Positions 47,570 through 58,948 of a DNA stretch of 64,000 bases are shown here, one piece after another; positions within the stretch are counted from its first letter, which is position 1; each line of letters opens with the position of its first letter. The DNA lies in contig NC_085092.1 in the NCBI RefSeq assembly GCF_963422355.1, forward strand, positions 2,794,666 through 2,858,665, written 5' to 3'. The notes below the pieces were generated by a model, which saw only the letters and a list, made by a program, of their open reading frames with translations, had not been told where the DNA came from and did not search any database. A program made the position numbers and the translations under genes. Source of the stretch: Corticium candelabrum. Its lineage: Eukaryota > Porifera > Homoscleromorpha > Homosclerophorida > Plakinidae.

Positions 47570-49310
47570 ACTACAAGACCACCTTACCGGACGAGTGAGC
47601 CTGGTGCTAGGTCCTGCTATCCAGAATATTTAGATGAAAATGAGAAGCAAATGCTAGTCTCGTTTGTTGAGAAAAGTGCTAGCATAGGCTACCCCAAAGA
47701 TTGACAAAAGGTAAGCAACAGCTATGCACCCACTGATGTCAGTACAATTGGAAGCTCTAAATTTCTGTAGATTATGGACTTGGCTTCAAAACTCATTGCC
47801 GCTAAGTGTTTTCAGCAAGATGTGTCTCTCAGCTATGGATGGTGGGACCGATTCAAACAACGACATCCCAAAGTCACAATTTGAAAGCCAGAATTTCCCG
47901 TGCTAGAATGCTGGCAACAGACAGGCAGGTTCTGGACAACTACTTTGAGATTCTCAAGGACACGCTAACTGCCAACAACATCTGGGATCGTCCTTCACAC
48001 ATCTTCAACTGTGATGAGCCAGGCATGCCTCTCAAGCCAAACCCTCCCAAAATTGTAACCATCAAGGGTCAAAAGCATCTCTACATTGTAGCCTCAGGAA
48101 ACAAGACCCAAATAACAGTGATGAGCCGCGTAAACGCTGCTGGCTATGCCATTCCTCTACGTGTAATTTTCCAATAGAAACCCGGAGTTAGTGACAACCT
48201 TTGAGTTGGGGGGGGGGGGTCCCAGGCACTTACTACAACGTGTCAGATTCAGGCTGAATGAACAGCGAAATCCTCATTTTTGTTCCATGCACCATCTCTC
48301 AGACCGTTCATACTTCTACTGGATGGGCATTCATCCCATTATAACCTTGGAGCAATTAAGATGGCAGTCCAAGAAAAGATCATGTTTTATCTGCCTCCAA
48401 ATACTACACATGTTTTGCAGCCATTGGATGGCACCTGCTCCTCATCCCTCAAGGACAACTGGAGGTGAGTTTGCAAGAACTACACAGCGACCACAGGCTG
48501 TGCAGTCACTAAAGCTGCATTTTTCAGCTGTTTTGTAAAGCTTGGAAGAAATCTATGACTTTAACCAACATTGCCACGTCATTTGAACAGACTGGAATAT
48601 ACCCATTCAACCCCTATGCTGTGCGCATACCTGGTGATATGGTCATGACTCCACCACCAAAGAAAACCCTTGCAGAAGAAACTGGACTGCCATACATTCC
48701 ATTGATCAGCCCAGCTCCAACCCATAATCATCCAGCTTTACCAAGACGACAGACATTAACACCAGAATCTTCAAGAGCATCATTACCTGTTACAGCTTTG
48801 AGACTCTTATCAATGAACTCTATTCAAGCACAATTTCAGAGTGTTTTGCAAACTGAATTATTGAAGTCACAAATTGCACTGCCACCTTTGCAGGGTTCTC
48901 AAACACAAGCATCATGGATGACAACAGAAACTGATACTGAAACCTTCTCAGACGCTGAAAATCGACTGTTCAGCATAAGGTACGAAGAAGGCTATGATAT
49001 CAATGATGAGCGATACAATACGTGGCTTAGAAAAACTCATCCTGAAGTTTGCATAACTGTCAGGCAACGTGTGAGTCCGGCCATGGAGTCTCTGCGAGCA
49101 ACGTTCATCCTCAACCACTCAGAAATGCTGTGACACAAATTCTCCATTTGCCAACAGTAACATCAAAGGACAAGGCAACTGTAACAAGGCACAAACCAAC
49201 AGTCCTGACAGCTGTAGATACTGTCAAAGATATGGAAAAGAAAGAGCAGAAGGAGAAAACCCTTATAGCAGAAAGACAAGCCAGAAAGAAACAAGAGCAA
49301 CACTAGCAGC
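47570..49310 (+). pseudogene. pogo/Tigger-like (CENP-B-type) transposase relic
   Basis: The plus strand encodes, across several frames: PEYLDENEKQMLVSFVEK, a CENP-B-type HTH (WWDRFKQRHPK), LATDRQVLDNYFEILKDTL, first catalytic Asp in HIFNCDEPGMPL, KTQITVMSRVNAAGYAIPL, second Asp in LLLDGHSSHYN, third Asp in HVLQPLDGTC, then SFEQTGIYPFNPYAVRIPG and a long C-terminal tail ending near 49130-49310. At least four frame changes are needed, one at a run of eleven G near 48211. The element is dead; its own ends were not identified. Confidence 0.85.
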
Positions 49311-49589
49311 GCAAAAACAACAGCAGGCTACACAGCAATGTCTGACAAGAACAACAATCAATCGCACTGGTAAAATTGTCGTAATTTTAAGACACTATAA
49401 TAGTAAACAAAGTTTCTGTGTTTGGTACAGCTGGTAGGCCCAACGTCGACATGCAAGGTGCACGGACAGCAACACAGGTCTACAAGAGCGTCAGGCAAAG
49501 GTAGATATCAATCTGAGATACAAAGTGCACATGTAAACGTACTAACCGCAGCCAAATAACTTAGGGGCGTTGAAAGAAAAGCACGGGCT

Positions 49590-49700
49590 GTCCCTATGCG
49601 AACTGGAAATTGTGCTCTCGCCAAAGCTGGAAAATGGGTGACGTGTATTGTCTGCACCATCTGGGTGCATCAAGCCTGTTCATGCAGTTATGCTGCAAGA
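49590..49700 (+). pseudogene. PHD-like cysteine-rich fragment after the pogo relic
   Basis: Encodes CALAKAGKWVTCIVCTIWVH then QAC, the W-xx-C-xx-C-xx-W-x-H-xx-C pattern of a PHD-type finger tail. Similar fingers end some pogo-like transposases, so this is probably the original C-terminus of the upstream relic. Confidence 0.55.
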
Positions 49701-49915
49701 CACTCAGAACTTCAAACGCCTAAGCTGTGTAGACTAGAAGCCTACCAGAGGGCTGCGCTAGATGCTAGTAGAGTAACATTGTAAGCAGAAACTAGATTAG
49801 TTGCTACTAGATTGATCATTGCTGAGTCAAATAGAGGTAGAACGACTCAGGGGTCATACCACATTTCCTTCCATCTCTCTCTCGTAACACCACCACCGGC
49901 AGACCGCTGACTGCA

Positions 49916-51485
49916 ATAGACGATATTTGGGGGTGGAGCTTCTAGAGCATGCGCAACCTCGAGGGTAACACACACCTTTCGCCGATCTCCGTGTACACAA
50001 AGTCCACGTTTCCGGGTCTGCTTCTGGACCGTAGATCATCTTGCCGTTGACTGGGCTTTGTAAGTAAGTTCACTACTTACCATTTCGTGCATCTTGTGAG
50101 AGGCTGCCTGCGTAGAGACGCGTAGGAAGCCATTTCTTGAGTACGGCTTCTCGATGGTAAGAGACTGCTGTTCAAGCTGAAGTCGCCTGATTCACACTCT
50201 GAACAGGTACACGTGGAGTGGAAAGACAGACTACTCATTGCCTAGCGATGGAAGTTTATCAGGTGAAGATTTTGTGGTAGGGGAACCCATTCGGGGTGCC
50301 GAATGTGACGCTCTGTGTGGCTGAATAGGACTACTTGTTTCTCCCATCTAGCGTTCTTGAACTGTGGAAATGTGAAATTGTGTATCTTGTCGAACTAGAG
50401 TTAGCAAAAATTCGTCTAGCCTATCCAACCCTTCATGGAAGGCGGTGAGCTCATGAGCTTACATCACTTGATGTACCTTGGCCTGATTCTGTTTGCTATA
50501 CAGAGTAATAGTCTTGGCTGCTGGTTCAATCCAACTCCACACTGTATCAAGCACATTTCTCACCACAAAACCTGTAAAACTTGATTTTATCATTTGGCAG
50601 TGTGTTGAGCGATTCCTCGCAACTCAGACTTCGCAGATGCAAGGTCTTACTCGAGAACTCTAATCTTGTTTTCACGTTCCACTATTTCATTTGCTTGCTG
50701 TTCAATTATCCGACGTAAACCATCAGCTTCAGTCTCAGTGACATTTTCGACAATCAACATCTTCACTTCTCTAGGATCACTAGACTATACACATGTCTTG
50801 ATCAACTGCACCTGCGGATGAGGTAGAACAGCCTCTGCTTTCTGATTTAGACATTACAGCTATGAAATTAATAGCTAGTGCGTGTATGTTGTCTTAGTTT
50901 AGACATAACTGTTGGTGGGGCCTGCAGACTGGCAGTGCTAATAAACAGACTGTAGTGTACGTGTACTGTACTCTGATCCGCGTCAGTACCTATCGAGTGC
51001 AAGTTATCACAGTAACATCTTCGACTTGGCCAATCACATATATACAGAAGCAAGCTAGACTGCCCAGAAACAACGCGAAACGTCCTACATGTCTGGTTAC
51101 CCCAAAATGGGTTCCCAGGTGGCATGATTTCACTCGCTAAAACTAATCCATCAGTAGACAATGAGTTGTCTGTGCTTCCACTCCACGTGTATCTGTTCAG
51201 AGTGTCAATCAGGCGACTTCAGCTTGAACAGCAGTCTCTTACCCTCATGAAGCCGTACTCAAGAAATGGCTTCCTACGCGTCTCTACGCAGGCAAAGTCT
51301 CTTACAATATGCTCGAAATGGTAAGTAGTGAACTTACTTACAAAGCCTAGTCAACGGCAAGATGATCCATGGTCCAGAATCAGACCCGGAAACGTGGACT
51401 TTGTGTACAGCGAGATCGACGAAAGGTGCGTGTTACCCTCGAGATTGCGCATGTTCTAGAAGCTCCGCCCCAAATATCGTCCATT
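49916..51485. mobile_element. IS5/Harbinger-like element with ~290-bp TIRs, copy B
   Basis: Ends ATAGACGATATTTGGGG on the left and ATGGACGATATTTGGGG (inverted) on the right, then GGAGCTTCTAGAGCATG as in copy A. TIRs match copy A for about 290 bp. The decayed interior ORF reads on the minus strand (opposite to copy A) from MSKSESRGCSTSSA near 50855 and includes NDKIKFYTGF. Target duplications are not evident. Confidence 0.8.
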
Positions 51486-52400
51486 AAAAACGAGTGTCCG
51501 ACGAAAGGAGCGGAACCTCGGCCCACGGAGCATGCGCTACCTTTCGCGTACGAAAGCAAACTGAGATAGTGGTAGTATCCTTGTGTTGGCTAGTTACCTA
51601 TATACCTATAGCAGGTGCGAAGTTGCAGAATTGCCTTTGCGTTTTTATGGGAGAGGTCGTGTCCGATGAATGATGGTGGTGTCCGATGAACGGGGTCGTA
51701 GAGAAGGATCATGTTTACTGTCCTAGCATAACCGTTTCAAGCCTTTGGAGGTCCCACGTCTGGAATCAGTCTTTACTAATCCGTCTTACTCTAGGCTTCA
51801 ACAAAGCTCAGTCTTACTTCGTTTACTTCTTGCACGGCTGTCCGATGATTTGATGGTGTCCGATAACAGGGGCGGTGCTCTAGATGGCACAATGGAATCT
51901 AGAATACTAATTCAGTTCAAACCGGCGTTGACCAATTTTAGCATTCGCTTAGTGTAGCGAGCAATATAGGTCCAGGTAGTTACCTATAGAATAACCTGGA
52001 GAAAGTACGGAGTACAAGCAAATCGTAGGTAGCGGAGCCGCTGGAGATTCCCTTCTCCAGTCAATCAGGTTGTCGACCTTAATAAACTTACTTGAAAAAT
52101 ACTTGATGGATAGATAAGCTTCTGCCTATTGATGTGGTCTGTTTTTACTCTGTCACTACCGGAGAGCGTAGCAAACGTCTTGAAAGTGATGGGAATGCGC
52201 ACTTCACGTGTCAATGACTTCTCGACACTGTTTAAATCATACTGAAATGATGATGTGTATTATCAAACAGGTAATCAACATCGTCGTCAACTACTCTACG
52301 ATTAATTAAGTGAACTGTTTAGTAACATAATTATGAAGTTCTGCTTGAACTGGAGTGCCACACCCAAAATGCTTGGGCTAGAGCCTTCCCCAGCCCCCAC
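51486..52400. other. Unassigned part of the 5.2-kb block
   Basis: No gene recognised. The phrase GTCCGATGA recurs at about 51497 (variant), 51660, 51680 and 51840, and GGTGTCCGAT at 51855, a loose local repeat. Confidence 0.4.
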
Positions 52401-52416
52401 CGATGCTACGCCGGTG

Positions 52417-54630
52417 CTGTCAAGGCCAAGGACAGTACAAGGGCAGACAAGGCTGCTCCTAAACAACTGAAGTTACACGTGGTTGAAGGAAACGGACCCA
52501 GTTTGCTAGGTAGAGATTGGTTACGACACATACAAGTGGATTGGAAGGCACTGTTCAGTCTACACACGCGTGCGCACACGCACACACACACACACCACAG
52601 TAGCCTAAAGGAGCTACTGGAAGAGGACCGAGAGGTTTTCCAGGATGACCTTGAAAGGCTAAAAGATATCCAAGCCACACTCAACACAAAGTGAAAAGCA
52701 ACACCACGTTTTCATAAGGCACAAAAGGTGCCATATACACTGTAAGAGAAAGTGGAAGAAGAGCTGTTAAGTCTTCAAACAGCAGCTATTATTAGCCTAG
52801 TGAAATTTTCAGATTGGACGACACCAATCGTTTCAGTGGTGAAGTCCAATGGAACGGTAAGGATTTGTGGAGATTAAAAGACAATGGTAAATCCCATATT
52901 GGAGGTTGACCGACACCCATTGCCGGACACAGATGACTTGCTGTCACATGTAGCAGGAGGGGTAACATTTTCAAAACTAGACCTGAGCCGAGCTTACCGC
53001 TGGTTACCGTTTGGAATAGCCTCGCCACCAGCCATATTTCAGAGGATCATGGAAGGCTTGTTAAATAACATGTTGGGCGTCGTGTTACATATACCGTGAT
53101 AATGTCGTGATAGCGGGGAAGAGTCAGACTGAGCACTTGGATAACTTTGGAGAAGTTTTGAAGAGACTAAGAAACTGGGTGGAGATTACAACAAGACAAG
53201 TGTCAGTTCATGAAGGATTCTGTGGTGTATCTAGGACATCAAACCGACAGAGATGGATAACACCCCACGGAGGAAAATGTGAGGACCATTTGAGATGCAC
53301 CGATACCACGAGGAGTATCAGAGTTGACGGCATACCTTGGAATGCTGACCTACTACAGTAAATTCCTTCCAGATCGAGCGACAGTGTTGGCACCGCTGCA
53401 TGCCCTCTTACAGAAGGGAGCAACATGGAAATGGTCAGGGGATGAAGACTAGGCTTTCCAGGAATCAAAAAGGTTGTTGACATCTTCTCGGGTACGGTAC
53501 ACCACAATACCAAGTTATCACTGTTGCTGGCATGTGATGCCTCACCTTTTGGACTAGGTGCCGTTTTGTCACACAGGCTTGAAAATGGGAATGAATATCC
53601 CATTGCGTTTGCATCGAGACGACTGTCGGCAGCTGAAAAATTATTCACAGATTGACCATGAAGGGGCTGCAATCGAATTCCACCGCTATATCTATGGCCG
53701 ACACTTTGAACTTTTGTCTGATCACCAACCACTGAAGGGACTGCTTGGCGAAGTACGAGGCATTCCAGTAATGGCTTCGCTCGAATTCAACGGTGGACAC
53801 TACTATTGGCTGGATATCAGTATACCTTTCGCTACAAAGCAGGAAAGAGGCACAACAATGCTGACGCACTAAGCCGAGTGCCCCTACTTGATCTACCACA
53901 CCATACATGCCAGCTGGAAGCAATGCTTCACGTTTTGGAACAGTTGGAGAAACTTTCAGTTACAGCTGCACAGATTGTATGGTGGACCACCAACGATCCA
54001 GTACTGTCTCAAGTGCGAACACGGGTTAGAGAAGGCTGGCCACAAAAAAGTAGCAGAAGATGTACGACCATGCAAGATATTCATAAGGAGTCACGAACTG
54101 TCTGTGGAGGCTGACTGTGTAGTTTTTAGAACCAGGGTTGTGATACCGCCTGCAGGCCGCACACGGATCTTGACAGAGCTTCATGAGGCCCATCCTGGAA
54201 CTGCTAGGATGAAAGGATTGGCAAGGGGTGTGGTCTGGTGGCCAAGCGTTGACCCAGAGGTGGAACAGCTGGTCAGGAAAATGTGAAATATGCCAAATGA
54301 ACGGCCCAAACCCTCCTTCAGCGCCGTTACACCCATGAGAGTGGCCAAAAAACAAGGTCAAGAGCACGTGGACTATGCAGGACCGTTCTTAGGGTGTTCC
54401 TAGTAATAGTGGATGCACATTCTAATTGGATTGAGGTTTACAACACAGGGCAGGTATCTACAGGCTTGGTGATGGTACGTAAACTGCGACAAGCTTTTGT
54501 TCAACACGGACTCCCAGATTCGGGAGTCTCGGATAATGGGCCGTGTTTTACCAGCAGTGTGTTTTCAGAATTCATGAGGCAGAATGGCATCCAACATATC
54601 AAAGTTGCACCTTATCACCCAGCTTCCAAT
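52417..54630 (+). pseudogene. pol: gypsy-1 protease end, RT, RNase H and integrase
   Basis: Encodes LLGRDWLRHIQVDW, RT blocks (WTTPIVSVVKSNGTVRICGD, LLSHVAGGVTFSKLDLSRAY, WLPFGIASPPAIFQRIMEGL), RNase H (YGRHFELLSDHQPLKGLLGE, NNADALSRVPL), integrase zinc region (HEAHPGTARMKGLARGVVWW) and core (VDAHSNWIEVY, SDNGPCFTSSVF, YHPASNGL). The RT active site reads RDN where YxDD is expected. A (CA)n tract interrupts near 52575. Stops and frameshifts are frequent. Confidence 0.88.
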
Positions 54631-56345
54631 GGTCTGTTTGGCCATGAGACTGTTTACACCGATCACGCCGCATTGCGTTCATTGCTAGGCACGCTTAATC
54701 CGTCCGGGAAGCTTGCTTGCCCTATGGGGAATGATGATATAGGAGATGTCGCCCGAGATGGCCGAGTCAACCACAATGCCGATGCGTTGTCTCGCCTACC
54801 GCTTGTTGAAGCGGACGTTCCGGTCGGTACAGCATATGAATCGACTGAGAGAATGGCCGCACCAGTAGCGGTTGTCGAACAGCAGGAGAAACTGGAAGAA
54901 TTTAGCGAAAGCCGTGAAGAGATAGTGGAAAACAGAAAACGGACACAATCTTGCGGAGATCCAAAAGTTCGTGGTAGATAGAAGGCGTGGTGCTGGACGA
55001 CGGGAGGTAAGCTCGGTACCTGGCGTTGACACAAGGGCGGTTTGATATCATCGACGACATTTTGTGTTACGTAGAGCCCAACAGCTCCATATCGTGTTCG
55101 TGTGGCTGTCCAAGAATAACTGAAGTGCACGTAGACCGATTTTCTGGGCATTTTGCGGAAAAGACTATTTACGGGATATTTTCCAAGCGGTATTGGTGGG
55201 GACATTCGATGCACTTGCCTCACATGTCTTCCGTGCCTCAATAGGGATGGGCCTGGTAGAAAGTTACATCCGCAGTTGAAGCCAGTGCCGGTTGGTGGGC
55301 ATTTGAGAGGGTCGTAGTGGACGTATTGTCGTTACCGCGTACTCGGAAGGGAAATCGTTACATCGTCGTATTTGTCGACTACTTGACGAAATGGTATGAA
55401 GCTTTTGCCACCCTAGATCATGAGGCTACCACTATAGCCGAATTATTGATTAAGCATGTCGTCTGTCGTCACGGAGTATTGGAGATGTTGTCCGACCGCG
55501 GGGTTGACTTCTTACCTGGTCTTCTAACAGAGATCTGCCAATTGCTAGCTATGAAAAAGATCAACACAACTGCTTACCATCCCAAACGGACGGAAAGGAA
55601 TGCTGGCGAAACACACGGAATTTCATGGTGAAGAGTGGGATAAATATCTGCCTTTTTATATTTTCGTACCGGGTGAAAGTGCACTGTTCTACGCGGGAGT
55701 CACGCTGGGACGCTCTAATACCAACGGAAACGTCATTGGAAGGTCCAAAATCAGCCGCACAGCTTGACGCAGATGATTATAAAGTGGATGTGCTTTTGGG
55801 ATTTTCTTTTGCGTGAGCTCGGAACAAAATAAGAGAAGCTAAGGAACGCTACAAGGGTCCGCCAGTATGACAAGAAGGCTACTCCAGTCAAGGTAAATAT
55901 TGGTGATCGGGTTTTCGTGAAACAGGAGATTCGTACGAAAGGAAAGTTAAGTTGTTTATTCGAGGGTCCTTGTCGTGTTGTGGGATAAAGGAGTAACACG
56001 GTCCAAGTTCGTCCGGTCACGAAACCGACAGCAGCTTTAGAGACATTCAATTTGGAGAAAGTTCGTCTCTGCCCTTCAGAAGTGCTGGATATCGATGCTG
56101 AAACTCGGCGACACGGTCATCGAGTTGCTGGAGGACGAGCAAGCAAGTTGGGAGGGAAAATGTAATACCGTCTTAGATCTTAGAACACTGTTGATGGTTG
56201 CTGACGTCACGTAGTAGTACGTAGAGATCTTGATCACGTGGTTCGTAGAGCGCGGTTCTGTCTTAGATGTCGTAGAGTGTGTGCTTCGCTGTTTGTTGGG
56301 AGTAAAGAGTGACTGCTACAGTGATGTGAGTACGTGGGCGCTACA
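54631..56345 (+). mobile_element. Third gypsy family, 3' half with LTR
   Basis: Directly after ASNGL of gypsy-1 the coding changes to an RNase H end (HETVYTDHAALRSLLGTLNP, VNHNADALSRLPL) of a different element, then an integrase (VDRFSGHFAEKTIYGIFSKR, VVDVLSLPRTRKGNRYIVVF, LSDRGVDF, TAYHPKRTERNAG) and a C-terminal domain (GDRVFVKQEIRTKGKLS, LFEGPCRVVG). It is truncated at the 5' side, carries stops, and ends in a purine tract and LTR. Confidence 0.85.
56161..56345 (+). repeat. 3' LTR of the third gypsy element
   Basis: Begins TGTAATACCGTCTTAG right after the purine tract TTGGGAGGGAAAA and ends GGGCGCTACA: TG...CA ends, 185 bp. Its 5' partner is not in the window. Confidence 0.75.
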
Positions 56346-56621
56346 CTAACCCTCACAACTCTAATCCTAACTCTCACAATTCTAACCCTAACCCTCACAA
56401 CTCTAATTCTAAACCCCACGACTATAACCCTAACCCCCACAACTGTAACCGTAAGCCTCGCAAGTCTAACCCTAACCATCACAATTTTGACCCTAACCCT
56501 AACAACTTGAGCCCTAACCCTTAGAACTTTAACCCTAACCCTCACAACGTTAACCCCAACCCTCACAACTTCAACCCTAACCCTCACAACTTTAGCCCTA
56601 ACCCTCACAACTTTAACTCTA
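56346..56621. repeat. 21-bp minisatellite with telomere-like CCCTAACCCT core
   Basis: About thirteen degenerate units of AACCCTAACCCTCACAACTTT (21 bp), so the minus strand encodes a VVRVRVK heptad without stops. It contains CCCTAA, the metazoan telomeric hexamer, once or twice per unit. It starts at the LTR end. Confidence 0.9.
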
Positions 56622-57555
56622 GGAAGATTTGAATTAGCCAAGTTGTTTAGGTTTAACTATCACGTGCGCTAATGTTCCCGTAGCGTTCCGATCGATAGCT
56701 GCGACAAGTCTATCTCTCTTCTTGGTCTTATTGACGCTCTTAGATATGGAACATTCTGGAAAGAAAGCGCCTCAGGCAGTCCGAGGAACGAAAGAGAGAG
56801 TTGCTCCTTGGACATTTGAGACATCTTGCTGCACTAGAGATCCCGAATGTAATAGCAGGTCCCGTACGTGAAAAAGCCAAGTGCTGACGCCCTCAACTAA
56901 ACAGGCTTAGAGCAGATCTAGCGTGGACACAGTCTCGAATGTGAATGGCAACCAAACCGCGCTGTCATTGATACTAATTTGTCTTATTGGCGTTACTTTT
57001 GGAAACACCACAAGAAAATCCTGGGTACAGTACTGTCCTGTACAGCTGTCAGCAATCACTCAGGACCACGAACACCCACATCAAAATTAAATTCTATACA
57101 CTCGATTCCCACACTTACCAAGTAGAATAATGGCTAGCGATTGGTATCATCCAACAAATCATACCACAAATTATGACTGGTCCAGTGTTATCATGTTAAA
57201 ATTACCTCAATTCTTTGGTAGTCCCAGTGCAAATTTACTCCTCGCTCCTCAATATTTGTGGCAAAATTGATTTTTCTTGAAATTATAATTTGCTTTATAC
57301 ACAATCGAAACATCGTTACGATTTCAGTTTTGCTGCATCATAGTATCCACAGTAGTAACAGGATTCCGAGGCCATTCCGGGTTCTTTCCGGCAACGACTG
57401 TAAAACTACTCTAGCGTCGATATATATTGCCGCTATTTTGCTTAGCAATTACGTCTGGTCTCTGTCATCCATATTTGCTCAAAAAGTTGCCTGCAAATTT
57501 GGACCGGGTATTCCAAATTTGCCTTCACACTCTCGGCAACTGATCTTGATAACAC
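56622..57555. other. Intergenic stretch
   Basis: Short ORFs only, no motif, repeat or TIR pair recognised. Confidence 0.5.
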
Positions 57556-57564
57556 CTCCCAACC

Positions 57565-57673
57565 TAGACTCGTGACCAGTCTCGCCGCGCTTTCGTAATT
57601 CCCGAATGTGAACCACGCTGAGGATTGCACATCCGGGAATAACGAAAGCGCGACAAGACTGGTCTCGAGTCTA
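57565..57673. mobile_element. 109-bp TAGACTCG fold-back element with exact 9-bp duplication
   Basis: TAGACTCGTGACCAGTC on the left and TAGACTCGAGACCAGTC inverted on the right, arms of about 50 bp with a short centre. CTCCCAACC flanks both sides exactly (57556-57564 and 57674-57682). Same end sequence as the elements at 40466 and 59155. Confidence 0.92.
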
Positions 57674-57983
57674 CTCCCAACCATAATCTAAGTAAGATTC
57701 AGAACTCAAAAATTATGCATGATTCTAAACAGCAGATTAGAGCCACATTGGAAAGGGAAGTTGAAACTTTGAATATAATACATTTATATTTGAATTCTCG
57801 GATCGACTTTGGATTGAATGGTTTCATTTTTGAGAGAACAGACTTGTTTGGAGCCACGTGATTTAACCGCGCCTCTTAGCACGCGCTATGTCGGACCAAC
57901 ATACGTTTTCTATTCCATGTACGTAGTACCATTGTACCAAATCAGACTCTCTGGTTATATATATATACAGAAGAGCTGTCTGT

Positions 57984-57985
<2 letters not shown>

Positions 57986-58071
<86 letters not shown>
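57986..58071. repeat. (GT)n microsatellite
   Basis: About 43 GT units, attached to the repeat fragment that follows. Confidence 0.98.
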
Positions 58072-58072
<1 letters not shown>

Positions 58073-58147
58073 AAGAACTCAAGCAGTGTTTTTGGAACCA
58101 GCCCGTGATCTAGACACCTCAACTGAGCATCCAGCTTTGACTAACAT
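58072..58147 (+). repeat. Fragment of the zinc-finger-associated repeat (partner near 32010-32088)
   Basis: CAAGAACTCAAGCAGTGTT and GACACCTCAACTGAGCATCC, then AGCTTTGACTAACATG, match the reverse complement of 32010-32088, and both copies are joined to a (GT)n tract at the same base. The zinc-finger ORF itself is missing here. Confidence 0.85.
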
Positions 58148-58423
58148 GACAATAAAAGATATCCCCGTATGACGTCATTGTAAATGGAGTGATTATGTAG
58201 TACGCAAGGGGACAGTTACTTGGTCTAGGTGTGTTTGCAGAACAACAACTATTTACTGGTTTCTAGGTGAAGGCACATTGTGTTTCCCGTGTTACCTCAC
58301 ACATATCCTTATATACATATGTCTAAATATATATCACTGCGCACGACACCGCCGAGAAAGATGTTGCGCTCTATAGTCGTCTTCCTGACAGTGATGAGAT
58401 CTATAGCTTTCCGTGTCTGCATG

Positions 58424-58875
58424 GGCGTATTCGATAGGGACTTTACGGAAAACGAAGCGGAAGACAAGAAAGAACGGAAAGCCAATGCAAATAGAACAAA
58501 AGTTTTTGGATGCAGGAAAAGTGACACGCACATGCGCAAATGGACGATGCAAGTGGCTGTTGCTTCAGTTGCAAAATCTAGAGCCCTCCTGACGCACTGT
58601 TTTGTCCAACTGTATTTAATTGACTACCTGTTATAAAATATAGAAGCTCTAGAGATAACTTCTCTGGAATGCAGTTTGCGCACAGACTTTGCAATTTCGC
58701 GGATATCTTCCGGGACTTCAAATTACGGATCATCTTTTCCAGATTTCCCCCCGTCCTTTCGAGTCGTGAGAGTGGAAGCCTTTCCAATTAGCTTACCAGA
58801 AAGAGAAAGTACCCACCCTAACCCTCCTTTCTAATCTTTCTTTTTTTCCTACAAAAAGTCCCTATCGAATACGCC
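58424..58875. mobile_element. ~450-bp MITE with GGCGTATTCGATAGGGACTT ends
   Basis: GGCGTATTCGATAGGGACTT at 58424 reappears inverted, ending at 58875. The interior encodes only short motif-free ORFs (one is Glu/Lys-rich). No target duplication was recognised. Confidence 0.75.
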
Positions 58876-58948
58876 TTCTAAGCTCTTTGTAGCTTTTCTA
58901 CATTTCTACATACTAATATTAACCTAATTAAACAAGTGTAGGGTCGAA

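Larger units (their letters stand above)
47202..52416. mobile_element. 5.2-kb block with hAT-like ends inserted in gypsy-1
   Basis: Left end CACCGGCTTAGCGTGG, inverted right end CACCGGCGTAGCATCGG. CACCGGCGTAGC resembles hAT ends. Flanking CTATCAA (47195-47201) and CTGTCAA (52417-52423) match at 6 of 7. The gypsy frame resumes beyond it (VKAKDSTRADK, then LLGRDW). The block contains a pogo-like transposase relic and IS5-like copy B, so it is itself composite. Confidence 0.6.
40237..54630 (+). mobile_element. Ty3/gypsy retrotransposon gypsy-1, interrupted by three insertions in its body
   Basis: Pieces in order on the plus strand: leader and gag start (40237-40465), rest of gag (41756-42180), nucleocapsid and protease (46642-47201), then protease end, RT, RNase H and integrase (52417-54630). 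The leader TTGGCGACGAG lies at the presumed LTR/primer-binding junction (about 40259). Removing each inserted block restores the local reading frame. An in-frame TAA early in gag, many frameshifts, and an altered RT active site show it is dead. The 3' end is replaced by another gypsy family at 54631. Confidence 0.82.

Noticed and set aside
56234-56641. 135-codon ORF of VVRVRVK heptads as a structural protein
   Set aside because: It is the translation of a 21-bp minisatellite; the period being a multiple of three explains the open frame.
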